Source of the DNA: Lentimicrobium sp.
Lineage (GTDB): Bacteria > Bacteroidota > Bacteroidia > Bacteroidales > Lentimicrobiaceae
Length of the DNA stretch: 45,143 bases
Direction of reading: 5' to 3'
Assembly (NCBI GenBank): GCA_019429275.1
Contig: JAHYJC010000037.1
Span: 1-45,143 of the forward strand
Part shown: positions 17,562-26,816 of the stretch, piece by piece
How the letters are laid out: each line of letters begins with the position of its first letter
How positions within the stretch are numbered: position 1 is the stretch's first letter
Notes under the pieces: model-generated
Databases searched by the model: none
Told to the model about the DNA's origin: nothing
Seen by the model: the letters and a program-made list of their open reading frames with translations, nothing else
Program-made: the position numbers and the translations under genes

Positions 17562-19655
17562 TTATTTCAGATACGTATCCAGCCAGCTGAAAAATTCACG
17601 TTGCCACAGGATAGAGTTTTGTGGTTTCAGCACAAAATGTGATTCATTTGGGAAAAACAAAAAACGGCTTGGAATGCCCTGCAGCTGATTGGCATTGAAT
17701 GCCTGCATTCCCTGTGTATAGGGAATTCTGAAGTCGTATCCTCCATGAACCACCAGCATGGGTGTATCCCAGTTTCTTACAAAATTATGTGGCGAAAAAT
17801 CATAGCTTTTAGGACGTGGGTTGTCGTAAAATGCACCTTCGTAGTCATAGTTAACAAAAAACATTTCTTCTGTTTCAAGATACATGCTTTCAAAATTAAA
17901 GATGCCGCAATGTGAAATAAATGTTTTAAAACGTTCGTTGTGGTTTCCGGCAAGCCAGTAAACAGAAAAGCCTCCATAGCTTGCACCAACGGCACCAAGT
18001 CGGTTTTCGTCAACCCAGCTTTCTGTAGCAATGCTATCTATTGCAGTAAGGTAATCTTGCATATTCTGTCCACCGTAGTCACCGCTAATCTGATCATTCC
18101 ATTCTTGTCCGAAAGTAGGAAGTCCCCTACGGTTTGGTGCTACCACAACATAATCATGAGCTGCCATCATCTGGAAATTCCATCGGTACGAAAAGAACTG
18201 ACTTACGGCACTTTGAGGCCCACCCTGACAGTATAGAAGTGCAGGATATTTTTTGTCAGGATCAAAATTTGGGGGAAGTATTACCCAAACCAGCATCTTT
18301 TTACCGTCGGTAGTGGTTATCCATCGCTTCTCCGATTTGGCTAGCGTCACATTTTTAAGGATTTGCCGGTTGGTAAATGTCATTTGTTCTTCGTTGCCTT
18401 GGATGTCAACCCTGAAAATTTCGGTTGGCAGATCGTGTCGCATTTTGGCTATAATCAGGTCTTTACCATCAATAGCATATTCGGTAACATTGTGGTCGCC
18501 ATGGGTTATCTGTGTAATTTTACGTGTGGCAATATCCAACCCGAAAACCTGATAAGTCGCTTCAATACCACTTATGAAATATAATTGCTTACCATCAGCA
18601 CTCCAGGTGAAATTTGATGAACTCTTATCAAACCCTTCAGAAAGATCAGTAAAAACCCTGCTTCTCATTTCGATGGGTTTGTTCGATTTGGTTTTCAGGC
18701 CTTTTGTTAGTCTTTCGAGTGCCAGCGGATTGAATTCGCACATCATAATACGATCTTTGTCGGCTTCAAAACCCGGTGTAGCCATACTGCGCCATACAAT
18801 TTTTGATCCATCGGGAGAAAATACAGGGTCCTGATCATATCCGGGATTGCCTTCGCTCAGATTTTCAGTGAATCCGTTGGAAAGATTGTAGAGATAAATA
18901 TCACCGTTGGTGCTAACTGCATAATCTCTTCCTTTAAGTTTTTTACAGGTGTACGCAAGCCCTTTGCTATCGGGTGACCAGGCAATCTGCTCCATTCCTC
19001 CAAATGGCATCAGAGGGCTATCCCAGGGTTCATCAGGCATTATATCCTTCCCTTCGCCGGGTTTACCGTTGTTGTATGGAGCAATAAATATATGGCTGTA
19101 AGCAAAATCATGCCAATTGTCCCAGTGCCTGTACATGAGATCGTCGTAAATCAATGCATCGGCCAGAGGAAGGTCTGGATGTCGGTCATGTACATCTTTT
19201 TCCAGCTTGATATCTTTAATGTAAGCGATGTACTGCATATCAGGCGAATAGTTAAATCCATTAATTCCACCTTCAATATTGGTAATTTGAACCTTATCTT
19301 CACCATTAGGACCCATTTCCCAAAGTTGAACTGATCCCGATTCAGCAGAGAGAAATCCAATCTTTTTTCCATCGGGCCGCCATATGGCATTGAATTCACT
19401 GCCCTTGAACTCAGTAATTTTACGGGGTGATTCCGCATTTGGATCAAGTTTATAGATATCGCGGTTTCCTTTGTTGGTTTCAGCATCGTACCAGGTTACT
19501 CCGTAAATAATGCTACCACCGGCAGGAGCCAGTTTTATGTCGCTTACCCTGCCAAGTTTCCAAAGTGTTTCAGCAGTAAATCTTTCCTGTGCTACAGAAA
19601 TAATTGATAATGGGATGGTAATTGCCAAAAGAATTATTCGAAATAAAGTCTTCAT
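17562..19655 (-). CDS. S9 family serine peptidase (prolyl oligopeptidase/DPP5-like)
   Basis: This is a 697-aa exported peptidase. A signal peptide (about 1-22, ending SVAQ) is followed by a WD40-like beta-propeller (about 35-430) with repeated SPDG and WSADGK motifs. The C-terminal alpha/beta hydrolase domain carries the triad Ser559 (GASYGG), Asp641 (GGYDFRIP) and His673 (NESHF). Length and layout fit DPP5/acylaminoacyl-peptidase-type enzymes, which in P. gingivalis remove dipeptides in the periplasm. The expected role is breakdown of imported peptides as nutrients. Full -33 and -7 elements lie upstream, and it is monocistronic. Confidence 0.92.
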   Translation of the reverse strand: MKTLFRIILLAITIPLSIISVAQERFTAETLWKLGRVSDIKLAPAGGSIIYGVTWYDAETNKGNRDIYKLDPNAESPRKITEFKGSEFNAIWRPDGKKIGFLSAESGSVQLWEMGPNGEDKVQITNIEGGINGFNYSPDMQYIAYIKDIKLEKDVHDRHPDLPLADALIYDDLMYRHWDNWHDFAYSHIFIAPYNNGKPGEGKDIMPDEPWDSPLMPFGGMEQIAWSPDSKGLAYTCKKLKGRDYAVSTNGDIYLYNLSNGFTENLSEGNPGYDQDPVFSPDGSKIVWRSMATPGFEADKDRIMMCEFNPLALERLTKGLKTKSNKPIEMRSRVFTDLSEGFDKSSSNFTWSADGKQLYFISGIEATYQVFGLDIATRKITQITHGDHNVTEYAIDGKDLIIAKMRHDLPTEIFRVDIQGNEEQMTFTNRQILKNVTLAKSEKRWITTTDGKKMLVWVILPPNFDPDKKYPALLYCQGGPQSAVSQFFSYRWNFQMMAAHDYVVVAPNRRGLPTFGQEWNDQISGDYGGQNMQDYLTAIDSIATESWVDENRLGAVGASYGGFSVYWLAGNHNERFKTFISHCGIFNFESMYLETEEMFFVNYDYEGAFYDNPRPKSYDFSPHNFVRNWDTPMLVVHGGYDFRIPYTQGMQAFNANQLQGIPSRFLFFPNESHFVLKPQNSILWQREFFSWLDTYLK

Positions 19656-20039
19656 GAATCAGTTTTTTGTTTGATGGGGCGAATTTATAAAAGAATTCAA
19701 CCTGATGTTTGTAATTTCAAAGATAAGATTTGGTTTGTTACAGATCAATATTTCTTAATCTGATTTTTGAAAGTGATAAAACCAATGTGATTCATTGACA
19801 AAAAAAATAGAATATTTTCAGGAAATTTATTACATTTACGCTGATCTTTAATGATTTATAATAATAAAAATTTACGGCATTTATTTTTCTGTTTGGATGT
19901 ACTGAGAATAAAGGGATTCTGATGGAAAAGCATGTTTATTATTTTAATTTATCTGAATATCCATGCCATGAGAATTCATAAAATCAAGACATGAAGAAGT
20001 GGAAAATTGGAAAGAAAATTAAATTATCAGGAATTACAC
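19656..20039. other. Intergenic region between divergent S9 peptidase and receiver genes
   Basis: This AT-rich stretch of 384 bp contains the S9 promoter on the minus strand. On the plus strand only weak TAnnTTTG-like sequences are visible before the receiver gene (for example TACATTTA near 19830). Short open frames are interrupted by stops. No RNA gene or repeat was recognised. Confidence 0.4.
19718..19748 (-). promoter_or_regulatory. Promoter of the S9 peptidase gene
   Basis: On the minus strand, TTG (19746-19748) is followed after 20 bp by TATCTTTG (19718-19725), an exact TAnnTTTG. It lies 63 bp upstream of the ATG and is one of the best complete promoters in the window. Confidence 0.68.
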
Positions 20040-20462
20040 ATGGAAGATATGAATTTTTCACTTGATCATGGTCTGAGTCAACGGATTCCGTTGAAGATTC
20101 TGATTGCTGAAGATGACCTGATCAGCCAGAAACTTACAGTTTCTATGCTCAATCTTATGGGCTATAAAGTCGATGCTGCATTCAACGGGATTGAAGTTCT
20201 TGAAATTCTTGAAAGTAAAGAATATGATATGATTCTAATGGATGTTCAGATGCCGGGATTGGATGGAATTGAAACAACGGAAAAAATTCTGGAAAAAAAT
20301 TCTTTCGGTAAAATGCCGTACATCATTGCAATTACTGCTAATGTGCAACCTGGCGATCGGGAGAGATGCCTGCTGGCCGGAATGGTAGATTTTTTGGCAA
20401 AACCCCTCTTTTTACCTGAACTTCAGAAAATGATTGAGAAGTGGGGCTCTCTCAGAAATTAA
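20040..20462 (+). CDS. Stand-alone response regulator receiver protein
   Basis: This is a 140-aa CheY-like receiver domain with no output domain. The acidic pocket is Asp25-Asp26 (AEDD), the phosphoacceptor Asp68 lies in LMDVQMPGLDG, with Thr99 (ITAN) and Lys121 (LAKPL). The wording of the motifs, including the GDRERCLLAGM stretch, matches receiver domains at the C-terminus of hybrid histidine kinases. No kinase is encoded nearby and an in-frame stop lies upstream at 19992, so it is either a true single-domain regulator or a relic of a hybrid kinase. ATG 20040 is preferred over an in-frame TTG at 20007. Confidence 0.85.
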   Translation: MEDMNFSLDHGLSQRIPLKILIAEDDLISQKLTVSMLNLMGYKVDAAFNGIEVLEILESKEYDMILMDVQMPGLDGIETTEKILEKNSFGKMPYIIAITANVQPGDRERCLLAGMVDFLAKPLFLPELQKMIEKWGSLRN

Positions 20463-20561
20463 AACATCAATAATACGATACAGATAATCGTTTTTATTGT
20501 TAAATATTTCGGAATATTCTTCATAAGAATTTTACTTCTCCGGCCAAAATTTATAAAATAA

Positions 20562-23021
20562 TTACCAGCTTATGGTCAGCTTTTTTCTGCTGAACGGAAG
20601 TTCAATTTTCAGTGCATCATAAACCTGGTGTGAATGATCCCAAAAATGCGGATCATTGGGATCAAGCGAATTCAGAAAATCAACTTTTGTTACTTCTGCC
20701 TGCAGGTTTTTGCCATTGGCTAAGAAGGTTGTTTTATTATCAAATCCATGCAGAATTAATTCAAGTTTCCTGAACTTTGAAATGAACTGACCTTCAGCTT
20801 CTCCGATAGTCAATCGCTTCAGATTGCCATCAAAACTAATGGTATGATTCAGGCAGTTGCCTTTTTCATAATCATAAGATAAGCCATCGTCCTCATAATA
20901 AACAAATTCTGAATTTCCAACTCCGTTAAAAACATGAAGGTAAAGGGTCTCACCCGGATTTTCGGAAGTGCTCTGAAGCGCAGATTGCATGGGAATGACT
21001 GTTCCACCCTTGATATATATTGGTAGCAAGTGCATTGGAGATTCAGCCAGTATCTCTGCTTTGCCTTCCAGTTTCTGCCCGGTATGTAAGTTGTACCATT
21101 CGCCTTCAGGCAAATATACTTTAACAAGTTCGCGGGTGCTTTCAACCGGAGCCACAAGAACTGAGGGGCCAAACAGATACTGGTTCTGATACAAAGGATC
21201 ATAAATCTTTTCATCGAAAGTATATTCGATTGCTAAACTCCGTGCAACCGGTATGCCCGATACAACCGATTGGTGGAAGCATGAATAAATATAGGGTAGA
21301 AGTTTGTACCTCAGCGTGATGTAATTACGAGAAATGTTTTCAACCGTTTCTCCGAACGACCAGGGCTCGGCTTGCCGGGTGTCCTGATGGGTGTGGCTTC
21401 TGAAAAAAGGTGAAAAAGCTCCGATTCCGATCCAGCGGGCAAAAAGGGCAGGGGCAGGATCTTTGCTGAAGCCGCCAACATCAACTCCGATAAAGGGAAC
21501 ACCGCTTAATCCTATGCTGTTTACCAATCTGCAACCAAGCATCATGTGCTCATCAGTTGCCTGATTATCTCCCGTCCATAGTGCTGTATATCTCTGCAAA
21601 CCCGAATATCCGGCCCGGGTAATGATGAGTGGGCGGCGATTGTTCATCAACTTTCGTGTTCCTTCAAAAGTACTTTTCGACATCAATAATCCATAAACAT
21701 TCTTAGCCTCGCGATACGAAGTTTTACGGCCTTCCCAGTCAAATTCAACCAAATGAGGCGTATAACCATTTCCCCAGGAGGCGATTTCATTCATGTCGTT
21801 CCAGAAGCCGGTTACACCATCTTCCACCAGTCCGTTGAATTTTTGTCCCCACCATTCGCGGGCAGCCGGTTTGGTAAAATCAGGAAAATGACACCATCCG
21901 GGCCAAACCTGGGCAGTGTAAACTTCTCCATCGGGATACTTGGCAAAAATATCTCTTTTTAGCCCGTCTTCATAGGCTTCATAACCTTTTTCAACCTTTA
22001 TGCCGGGATCAATAATTACTGTAGTATGGATATTGATATTTTTCAGATCGGACAGCAATTTTTTGGGATTGCTGAAGCAACCTGGGTGCCATGTGAAAAT
22101 CTTGTAGGCATCCATGTAGTGAATGTCCAGATAGATAACATCAATTGGAATTTTTCTGTCGCGAAAATTTTGTGCAATATTAAGGACTTCAGTATCAGGA
22201 GTGTAACTCCATCGGCATTGCTGATATCCCAAAGCCCAGAGTGGTGGCATGGTCATACGACCTGTGAGGTGTGTGTATAATTCAATGACACCGGCCACAG
22301 ATGGTGAATGCATAAAATAATAATCCATTTCACCATCTTCGGCACTGAATGAGCTGAAGCGATCATTGCTTGCACCGAAATTAAATCGGCTGCGATGCGA
22401 GTTGTCCATGAAAATTCCATAAACCAGACCACTGTGTATGCCCATATAAAATGGTATAGTTACATAAAGCGGATCATCGTTTGGGCCATATCTCGGATTG
22501 TCGGTATTCCAGTTTTCGTAGGCAGTGCCACGACGATTAAGGTTCCCGGTTTTTTCACCCAACCCGATAAATTTCTCATCTGCAATCAGCTTTTTGTAGG
22601 TTGTGGTTTCAGTACCCATCCAGGCAGTGCCAAAGGACTTGTCATCAGCGTTAATCAAACGGCCGTCGTTGGTATAAAAACTAAACCTTACCGGATAGCG
22701 GTCAATTTCGAGGCGCAGCAGATCGGTTGAAACAATAAGTTTGTCAGGTGTCTCGGTTATTTTTGGTTCAGTCTTTCCGGGAGTTGCAACAACAGCATAG
22801 GAAAAATCTTTTAAAAAATCATCCTTAACAATTCTGATCCTCACCAGGCCGGGTTCATAGAAAGTGACCTGTGCTTTTCCAAAATTAGTTAAAATGCTGA
22901 TTGTTTGATTTTTGACTTCAAATGAAGTCATGTCTCCAAGGCTTTGACTGGCGCTGCTTTGGGCTTTTCCTGAATTCATAAACATAAGAAAAGTGGCTAA
23001 GGCGAGGAATGATTTTTTCAT
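20562..23021 (-). CDS. GH31 alpha-glucosidase, exported
   Basis: This is an 819-aa glycoside hydrolase counted from ATG 23021, which gives a clean signal peptide (MKKSFLALATF...GKAQ). An in-frame ATG at 23072 would add 17 residues before it and spoil the signal. The catalytic barrel carries the nucleophile Asp409 in FWNDMNE and acid/base Asp485 in WTGDNQ, the GH31 signature. An N-terminal beta-sandwich and C-terminal beta domains (LPEGEWYNLHTGQ, YYEDDG) are as in alpha-glucosidases. The expected substrate is maltose, maltodextrin or other alpha-glucosides in the periplasm. It lies 72 bp downstream of the GH13 lipoprotein gene on the same strand, probably in one operon. Confidence 0.92.
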   Translation of the reverse strand: MKKSFLALATFLMFMNSGKAQSSASQSLGDMTSFEVKNQTISILTNFGKAQVTFYEPGLVRIRIVKDDFLKDFSYAVVATPGKTEPKITETPDKLIVSTDLLRLEIDRYPVRFSFYTNDGRLINADDKSFGTAWMGTETTTYKKLIADEKFIGLGEKTGNLNRRGTAYENWNTDNPRYGPNDDPLYVTIPFYMGIHSGLVYGIFMDNSHRSRFNFGASNDRFSSFSAEDGEMDYYFMHSPSVAGVIELYTHLTGRMTMPPLWALGYQQCRWSYTPDTEVLNIAQNFRDRKIPIDVIYLDIHYMDAYKIFTWHPGCFSNPKKLLSDLKNINIHTTVIIDPGIKVEKGYEAYEDGLKRDIFAKYPDGEVYTAQVWPGWCHFPDFTKPAAREWWGQKFNGLVEDGVTGFWNDMNEIASWGNGYTPHLVEFDWEGRKTSYREAKNVYGLLMSKSTFEGTRKLMNNRRPLIITRAGYSGLQRYTALWTGDNQATDEHMMLGCRLVNSIGLSGVPFIGVDVGGFSKDPAPALFARWIGIGAFSPFFRSHTHQDTRQAEPWSFGETVENISRNYITLRYKLLPYIYSCFHQSVVSGIPVARSLAIEYTFDEKIYDPLYQNQYLFGPSVLVAPVESTRELVKVYLPEGEWYNLHTGQKLEGKAEILAESPMHLLPIYIKGGTVIPMQSALQSTSENPGETLYLHVFNGVGNSEFVYYEDDGLSYDYEKGNCLNHTISFDGNLKRLTIGEAEGQFISKFRKLELILHGFDNKTTFLANGKNLQAEVTKVDFLNSLDPNDPHFWDHSHQVYDALKIELPFSRKKLTISW

Positions 23022-23093
23022 AGAGTTTTGAACCTGAATCATAAAAAATCCGATAATTTGCTGTTGATGCAAACTGATTTTGGCTTATTTAAT

Positions 23094-24467
23094 TCATTTG
23101 AAATAAACCAGATATCCCCAGGCAGGCAATTCAAGTTCTGAATTCTCCTGAAATGTGCGAATTTCTCCTGTAAAGAGTTCGGTATACTCGCCTGAATATG
23201 TGCTTCCGTTTAAAATAAAACGGGTTGGCTCAGCATTCAGATTTAAGATGGTAAATACTTTGTTTTCATCTTTTTCCCTGATAAAGGCAAATATATTTTC
23301 ATCGTCATCGGTATTAATCCTTTGCCAGTTGCCTCCCCAGTGACCATTGAAAAGTGCTGGATTTTCTTTTTTGAGTTTCAATAATTTTTCATAGAAATCA
23401 GCCATTTCATAACTGCCCCAATCAACAGCGTCTTTTTCGAAAAATTCAAGTCTTTTATTCAGTCCCGATTCCTGACCGGTATAGACGAGTGGCATACCCG
23501 GAACAGTGGCTGTTAAAACAAAAAATGCTTTAACGCCATCACCCATGCGTTCAAATTCGGTTCCATTCCATGAATTTTCATCATGATTGGTGATGAAATA
23601 CATTCTGTAAGAACCCTGTGGGTATAGGGTGTCGTTTTTTTTCAGATAGGTTTCAATATCGTTGGCTGTTGCCTCGCCTTTGGCAATCCTGTTTTTAATG
23701 TTGTGGAATTCCCAACCGTATGTCATGTCGAATGCTGTATGCAGCCATGGCTTTTCACCTTCGGCAAGCATAAACACGGGTTTAATTTTGTCGAGTACCG
23801 CACGTGTTCTGTCCCAGAAAGCTGCAGGCACAAGTTCGGCCACATCGCAGCGATAGCCGTCGATGTCAAATTCCTCCACCCAGTATTTCATTGCACCAAG
23901 CATGTAATCTCCGACTTCAGGATTATCGTAATTGAAGGCTACCACGTCAGTCCAGTCGTAAGGTGAAATCATATTTCCTACTGAATCCTTTTTGTAAAAA
24001 TCTGGCTTTTCAGTCACCAGCGGATTGTCCCATGAAGAATGGTTGGCGACCCAGTCTATGATCACATAAAGTCCCAGTTCATGTGCTTTTTTTACGAAGT
24101 TTTTGAAATCTTCAGGTGTTCCAAATTCTGGATTTACCCCTTTGTAGTCTTTGATGGAATAGTAACTTCCAAGTGTACCTTTGCGGTTAAGTTCTCCGAT
24201 TGGGTGAATAGGCATTAGCCAGATAATATCGGTTCCAAGTTCTTTAAGCCGTGGTAAATGCGCCTCAAGAGAAGTAAATGTTCCATCTTTGGTAAACTGC
24301 CTGATATTAATTTCATAAATGCTCAGATTTTTGCTCCACTCAGCCTGCTGAACCTGCACAATAGGTTTTACTTCAGTTTTTTCCTTTTTTAAAAATCTGC
24401 ACGAAGTGGATAAACCTGTTGTGAAAATTATGGGCAGGATGAATACCAGAAAACTTTTGCTGTTCAT
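23094..24467 (-). CDS. GH13 alpha-amylase family lipoprotein
   Basis: This is a 457-aa glycoside hydrolase anchored as a lipoprotein: the lipobox is LSTSC with Cys23. The four conserved GH13 regions are present: DWVANH (138-143), GYRCDVAE with nucleophile Asp208, the acid/base Glu236 in MLAEGE, and NHDEN (294-298) with the transition-state Asp296. The length suggests an (alpha/beta)8 barrel with a small C-terminal beta domain and no extra binding modules. The expected role is hydrolysis of starch-derived oligosaccharides at the outer membrane or in the periplasm. GH31 follows in the same direction. No SusC/SusD-like genes are in the window. Confidence 0.93.
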   Translation of the reverse strand: MNSKSFLVFILPIIFTTGLSTSCRFLKKEKTEVKPIVQVQQAEWSKNLSIYEINIRQFTKDGTFTSLEAHLPRLKELGTDIIWLMPIHPIGELNRKGTLGSYYSIKDYKGVNPEFGTPEDFKNFVKKAHELGLYVIIDWVANHSSWDNPLVTEKPDFYKKDSVGNMISPYDWTDVVAFNYDNPEVGDYMLGAMKYWVEEFDIDGYRCDVAELVPAAFWDRTRAVLDKIKPVFMLAEGEKPWLHTAFDMTYGWEFHNIKNRIAKGEATANDIETYLKKNDTLYPQGSYRMYFITNHDENSWNGTEFERMGDGVKAFFVLTATVPGMPLVYTGQESGLNKRLEFFEKDAVDWGSYEMADFYEKLLKLKKENPALFNGHWGGNWQRINTDDDENIFAFIREKDENKVFTILNLNAEPTRFILNGSTYSGEYTELFTGEIRTFQENSELELPAWGYLVYFK

Positions 24468-24510
24468 TTTGATTGATTTATGGTTTTTAATTGGTTCATT
24501 TTCTTATTGA

Positions 24511-24518
24511 CAAAGATA
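24511..24518 (-). promoter_or_regulatory. -7 promoter element for the GH13-GH31 genes
   Basis: The minus strand reads TATCTTTG, an exact TAnnTTTG, 44 bp upstream of the GH13 ATG. No TTG lies at the standard -33 distance, which would be compatible with a need for an activator. Confidence 0.5.
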
Positions 24519-24645
24519 AAAATATCAGCCAATGAGTTTGGGCAAGTGTTGAAATAAAGCCCGGGTTCTGGCCAGAAAAATGAGATTATATAAAAATGTA
24601 AAAATCCGGAATTATTTTCCTGTTTTTAGACCCTAAGTGTAAATT

Positions 24646-24673
24646 AAAAAAAGCCATCCGGACAGATGGCTTT
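24646..24673 (-). terminator. Terminator of the mgsA-HAD-M16 operon
   Basis: On the minus strand, AAAGCCATC and GATGGCTTT form a perfect 9-bp stem with a 6-nt loop, followed by a run of seven T. It begins 20 bp after the stop codon of the last M16 gene. Confidence 0.85.
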
Positions 24674-24692
24674 ATATGTAAGTAATTTATAA

Positions 24693-26798
24693 TTAGTTAA
24701 TTGTAAACAAATCGTCTTTCAACTTGGAGTTTATTTTTATCGAAAGTACTTTGAGCTCAACCGTTTGCGGTCCCATTTGCTGACTGATTGTGAACGGGAA
24801 CTTTACTCCGTTAACTTCTCTGTAATCACCGAAACCGGCAGTTCCCTGTTCTCCTGATTCTCTGATTTTAAGTCCGGTTTTAACATCAAAAAACTGTGTT
24901 GTTTTACTGCCCGAAGGATAGGTGAGTGTTAGTTTATAGGCATCAGCCCCTTCAACCTCTTCAATTCCTTCAAGTTCGGATAAAACTCCCAGCTGTGTAT
25001 AATACAGTTCAACATTCAGCGTAGCTTCCACTTTCATATCTTCAAGTTCTTTTCCGTCCAGATTTTTTTCTTCGCCACCCATGGGTGAAATCAGTTTTGC
25101 GGTGGTTCCATCGAAAATCATTTTTTGGAATACCATTTCACCTGCCCCGACTTTCATCAAATATTTATTCGGAGCTTTTCTGTAAAAATCGAATCCAATG
25201 CTCATTCCCTGCATTGAGGTGGTAGCCAACATGGAAATATCCTTGATTTTCCTGAGTGCTTTTTCGCCTCCGATGGCATTTACATAATTTCGAATAACAG
25301 ATTCGGCTGTAACACCTGCTGGTGCTGGCCTTACCTTTGTGTCGGGGTCATATTCCTTGCCTTCAAAGTCGTAATATTTAATGGATTTTCCACCTGTAAA
25401 CTTCATCAGTCGGGGCGCAATTTCCGAAGCCTTGCCTACAACAAGAATATGAGCATTTTCGGGTTTTATATATTTCATGGCAGTTGACTTAACATCATCT
25501 GCACTTACAGCCGAAAGATTTTTCATGTAATTGGTGTAGTAATCTGAAGGCAGTCCGTACCGGGCTGTACTGATGGCAAAATTGGCAACGGTTTGCGGGT
25601 TTTCAAGTGAAAGCGCAAAATTTCCGTTCAAATAGTTTTTTGCTAGTTCAAGTTCATTGGTTGGAATCGATTCTTCCCGAAGTCTGCGCATTTCATAAAA
25701 CACTTCGTTAATAGCACTATCAGTAACGGAATTTCTGATTTCGGTATTTACCATAAATCTCCCGACAAGTTTATCGCTGCTGAGCTGAGAGTAAGCACCA
25801 TAAGTGTATCCTTTATCTTCCCTGAGATTATTGAAAAGCCTGAAGGTTCCTCCGCCAAGTATGGTATTCATAACTCTTGCTTTTATTGCATCGTCTGAAC
25901 CGGGTTTAAGATCAACGGGATAACCAATTCTAAGCGCAGATTGAACTGCATCGGGACGATCAACTATAGCAACTAAAGTGGATGCCGGTGCCTGAGGTAT
26001 TTCGGGAACATAGTTTATGATTTCACCTTTTTGCCAGTTGCCGAGATGCTTTTGCACCAATTCACGGGCTTCTTCGGTAGTGATGTCACCTACAATGGCA
26101 AGGTAACCAATGTTTGGTTTGAAAAATGCCTGATAAAAAGCTCTGCAATGTTCTGGTGAAATATTGGCAATTGATTTTTCAGTCATCGATTCACCATAAG
26201 GATGTGTAGCACCATAAACCAATTGTTTGGAAATTTTGTTGCTGAGTGCTGCCGGGTCGTTTTGTTCGGCTTTTAATCCCGATATGGCCTGTGTTTTTAG
26301 CCTGTCGAGTTCTTCGGTTTTAAAGGATGGATTCATCAGCACGTCGGCCATCATTGAAAGAAGTTTTTCAGTATGTTTTTTCAGCGAAGCAGCATACAAT
26401 CCAGTTGAGGAGGTGCTTAACCTTGCACCAATAAAATCTATCTCTTCATCAAGTTGCTCTTTTGAAAGGCTGGTAGTTCCGGTTCTTAGAAGCTGGCCTG
26501 TGAAATCAGCCATACCTGCCATATTTCCTTCGGGCACTGGATTGTAATCAAGCACCAGTGAGAATGCAACTCTTGGGATTTTATTATTTTCGACAACAAA
26601 AACTTTCAATCCGTTTTCCAGTTCAAAACTTTCATATTTACCAATGTTAACAACTGGAGCCGGGGCCGGCTGTGGCCTGATACTCCTGTCAAGTTTTTGA
26701 GTAGTGGTTTTGGTTTTTGTGCTTATGGTCTGTGCCTGAAGTACAAATGGGAAAGCCAGTAAAGCCGCTGCTATTGTTATTCTGATTATTTTTTTCAT
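24693..26798 (-). CDS. M16 peptidase-like protein lacking the zinc site, with C-terminal LolA-like domain
   Basis: This 701-aa exported protein has a signal peptide (about 1-22). Two M16 repeats span about 55-480, but the HxxEH site is DFTGQ at residues 98-102, so all three zinc-site residues there are replaced. This is the pattern of the non-catalytic subunit of two-subunit M16 proteases. Residues about 500-701 form an extra domain (AIGGEKALRKIKDISMLA, QGMSIGFDFYRKAPNKYLM, QKMIFDGTTAKLISPMGG) resembling LolA-like or DUF4292-type folds. It follows the active M16 gene by 18 bp, and the two probably form a complex. The C-terminal domain may bind lipid or peptide; that is inference. Confidence 0.87.
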   Translation of the reverse strand: MKKIIRITIAAALLAFPFVLQAQTISTKTKTTTQKLDRSIRPQPAPAPVVNIGKYESFELENGLKVFVVENNKIPRVAFSLVLDYNPVPEGNMAGMADFTGQLLRTGTTSLSKEQLDEEIDFIGARLSTSSTGLYAASLKKHTEKLLSMMADVLMNPSFKTEELDRLKTQAISGLKAEQNDPAALSNKISKQLVYGATHPYGESMTEKSIANISPEHCRAFYQAFFKPNIGYLAIVGDITTEEARELVQKHLGNWQKGEIINYVPEIPQAPASTLVAIVDRPDAVQSALRIGYPVDLKPGSDDAIKARVMNTILGGGTFRLFNNLREDKGYTYGAYSQLSSDKLVGRFMVNTEIRNSVTDSAINEVFYEMRRLREESIPTNELELAKNYLNGNFALSLENPQTVANFAISTARYGLPSDYYTNYMKNLSAVSADDVKSTAMKYIKPENAHILVVGKASEIAPRLMKFTGGKSIKYYDFEGKEYDPDTKVRPAPAGVTAESVIRNYVNAIGGEKALRKIKDISMLATTSMQGMSIGFDFYRKAPNKYLMKVGAGEMVFQKMIFDGTTAKLISPMGGEEKNLDGKELEDMKVEATLNVELYYTQLGVLSELEGIEEVEGADAYKLTLTYPSGSKTTQFFDVKTGLKIRESGEQGTAGFGDYREVNGVKFPFTISQQMGPQTVELKVLSIKINSKLKDDLFTIN

Positions 26799-26816
26799 GG
26801 GTTTTTCCTCCTATAT

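Noticed and set aside
20503-20518. AATATT-TCGG-AATATT inverted repeat after the receiver gene
   Set aside because: It is only 6 bp, all A-T pairs, and lacks a T-run; too weak to call a terminator in AT-rich DNA.
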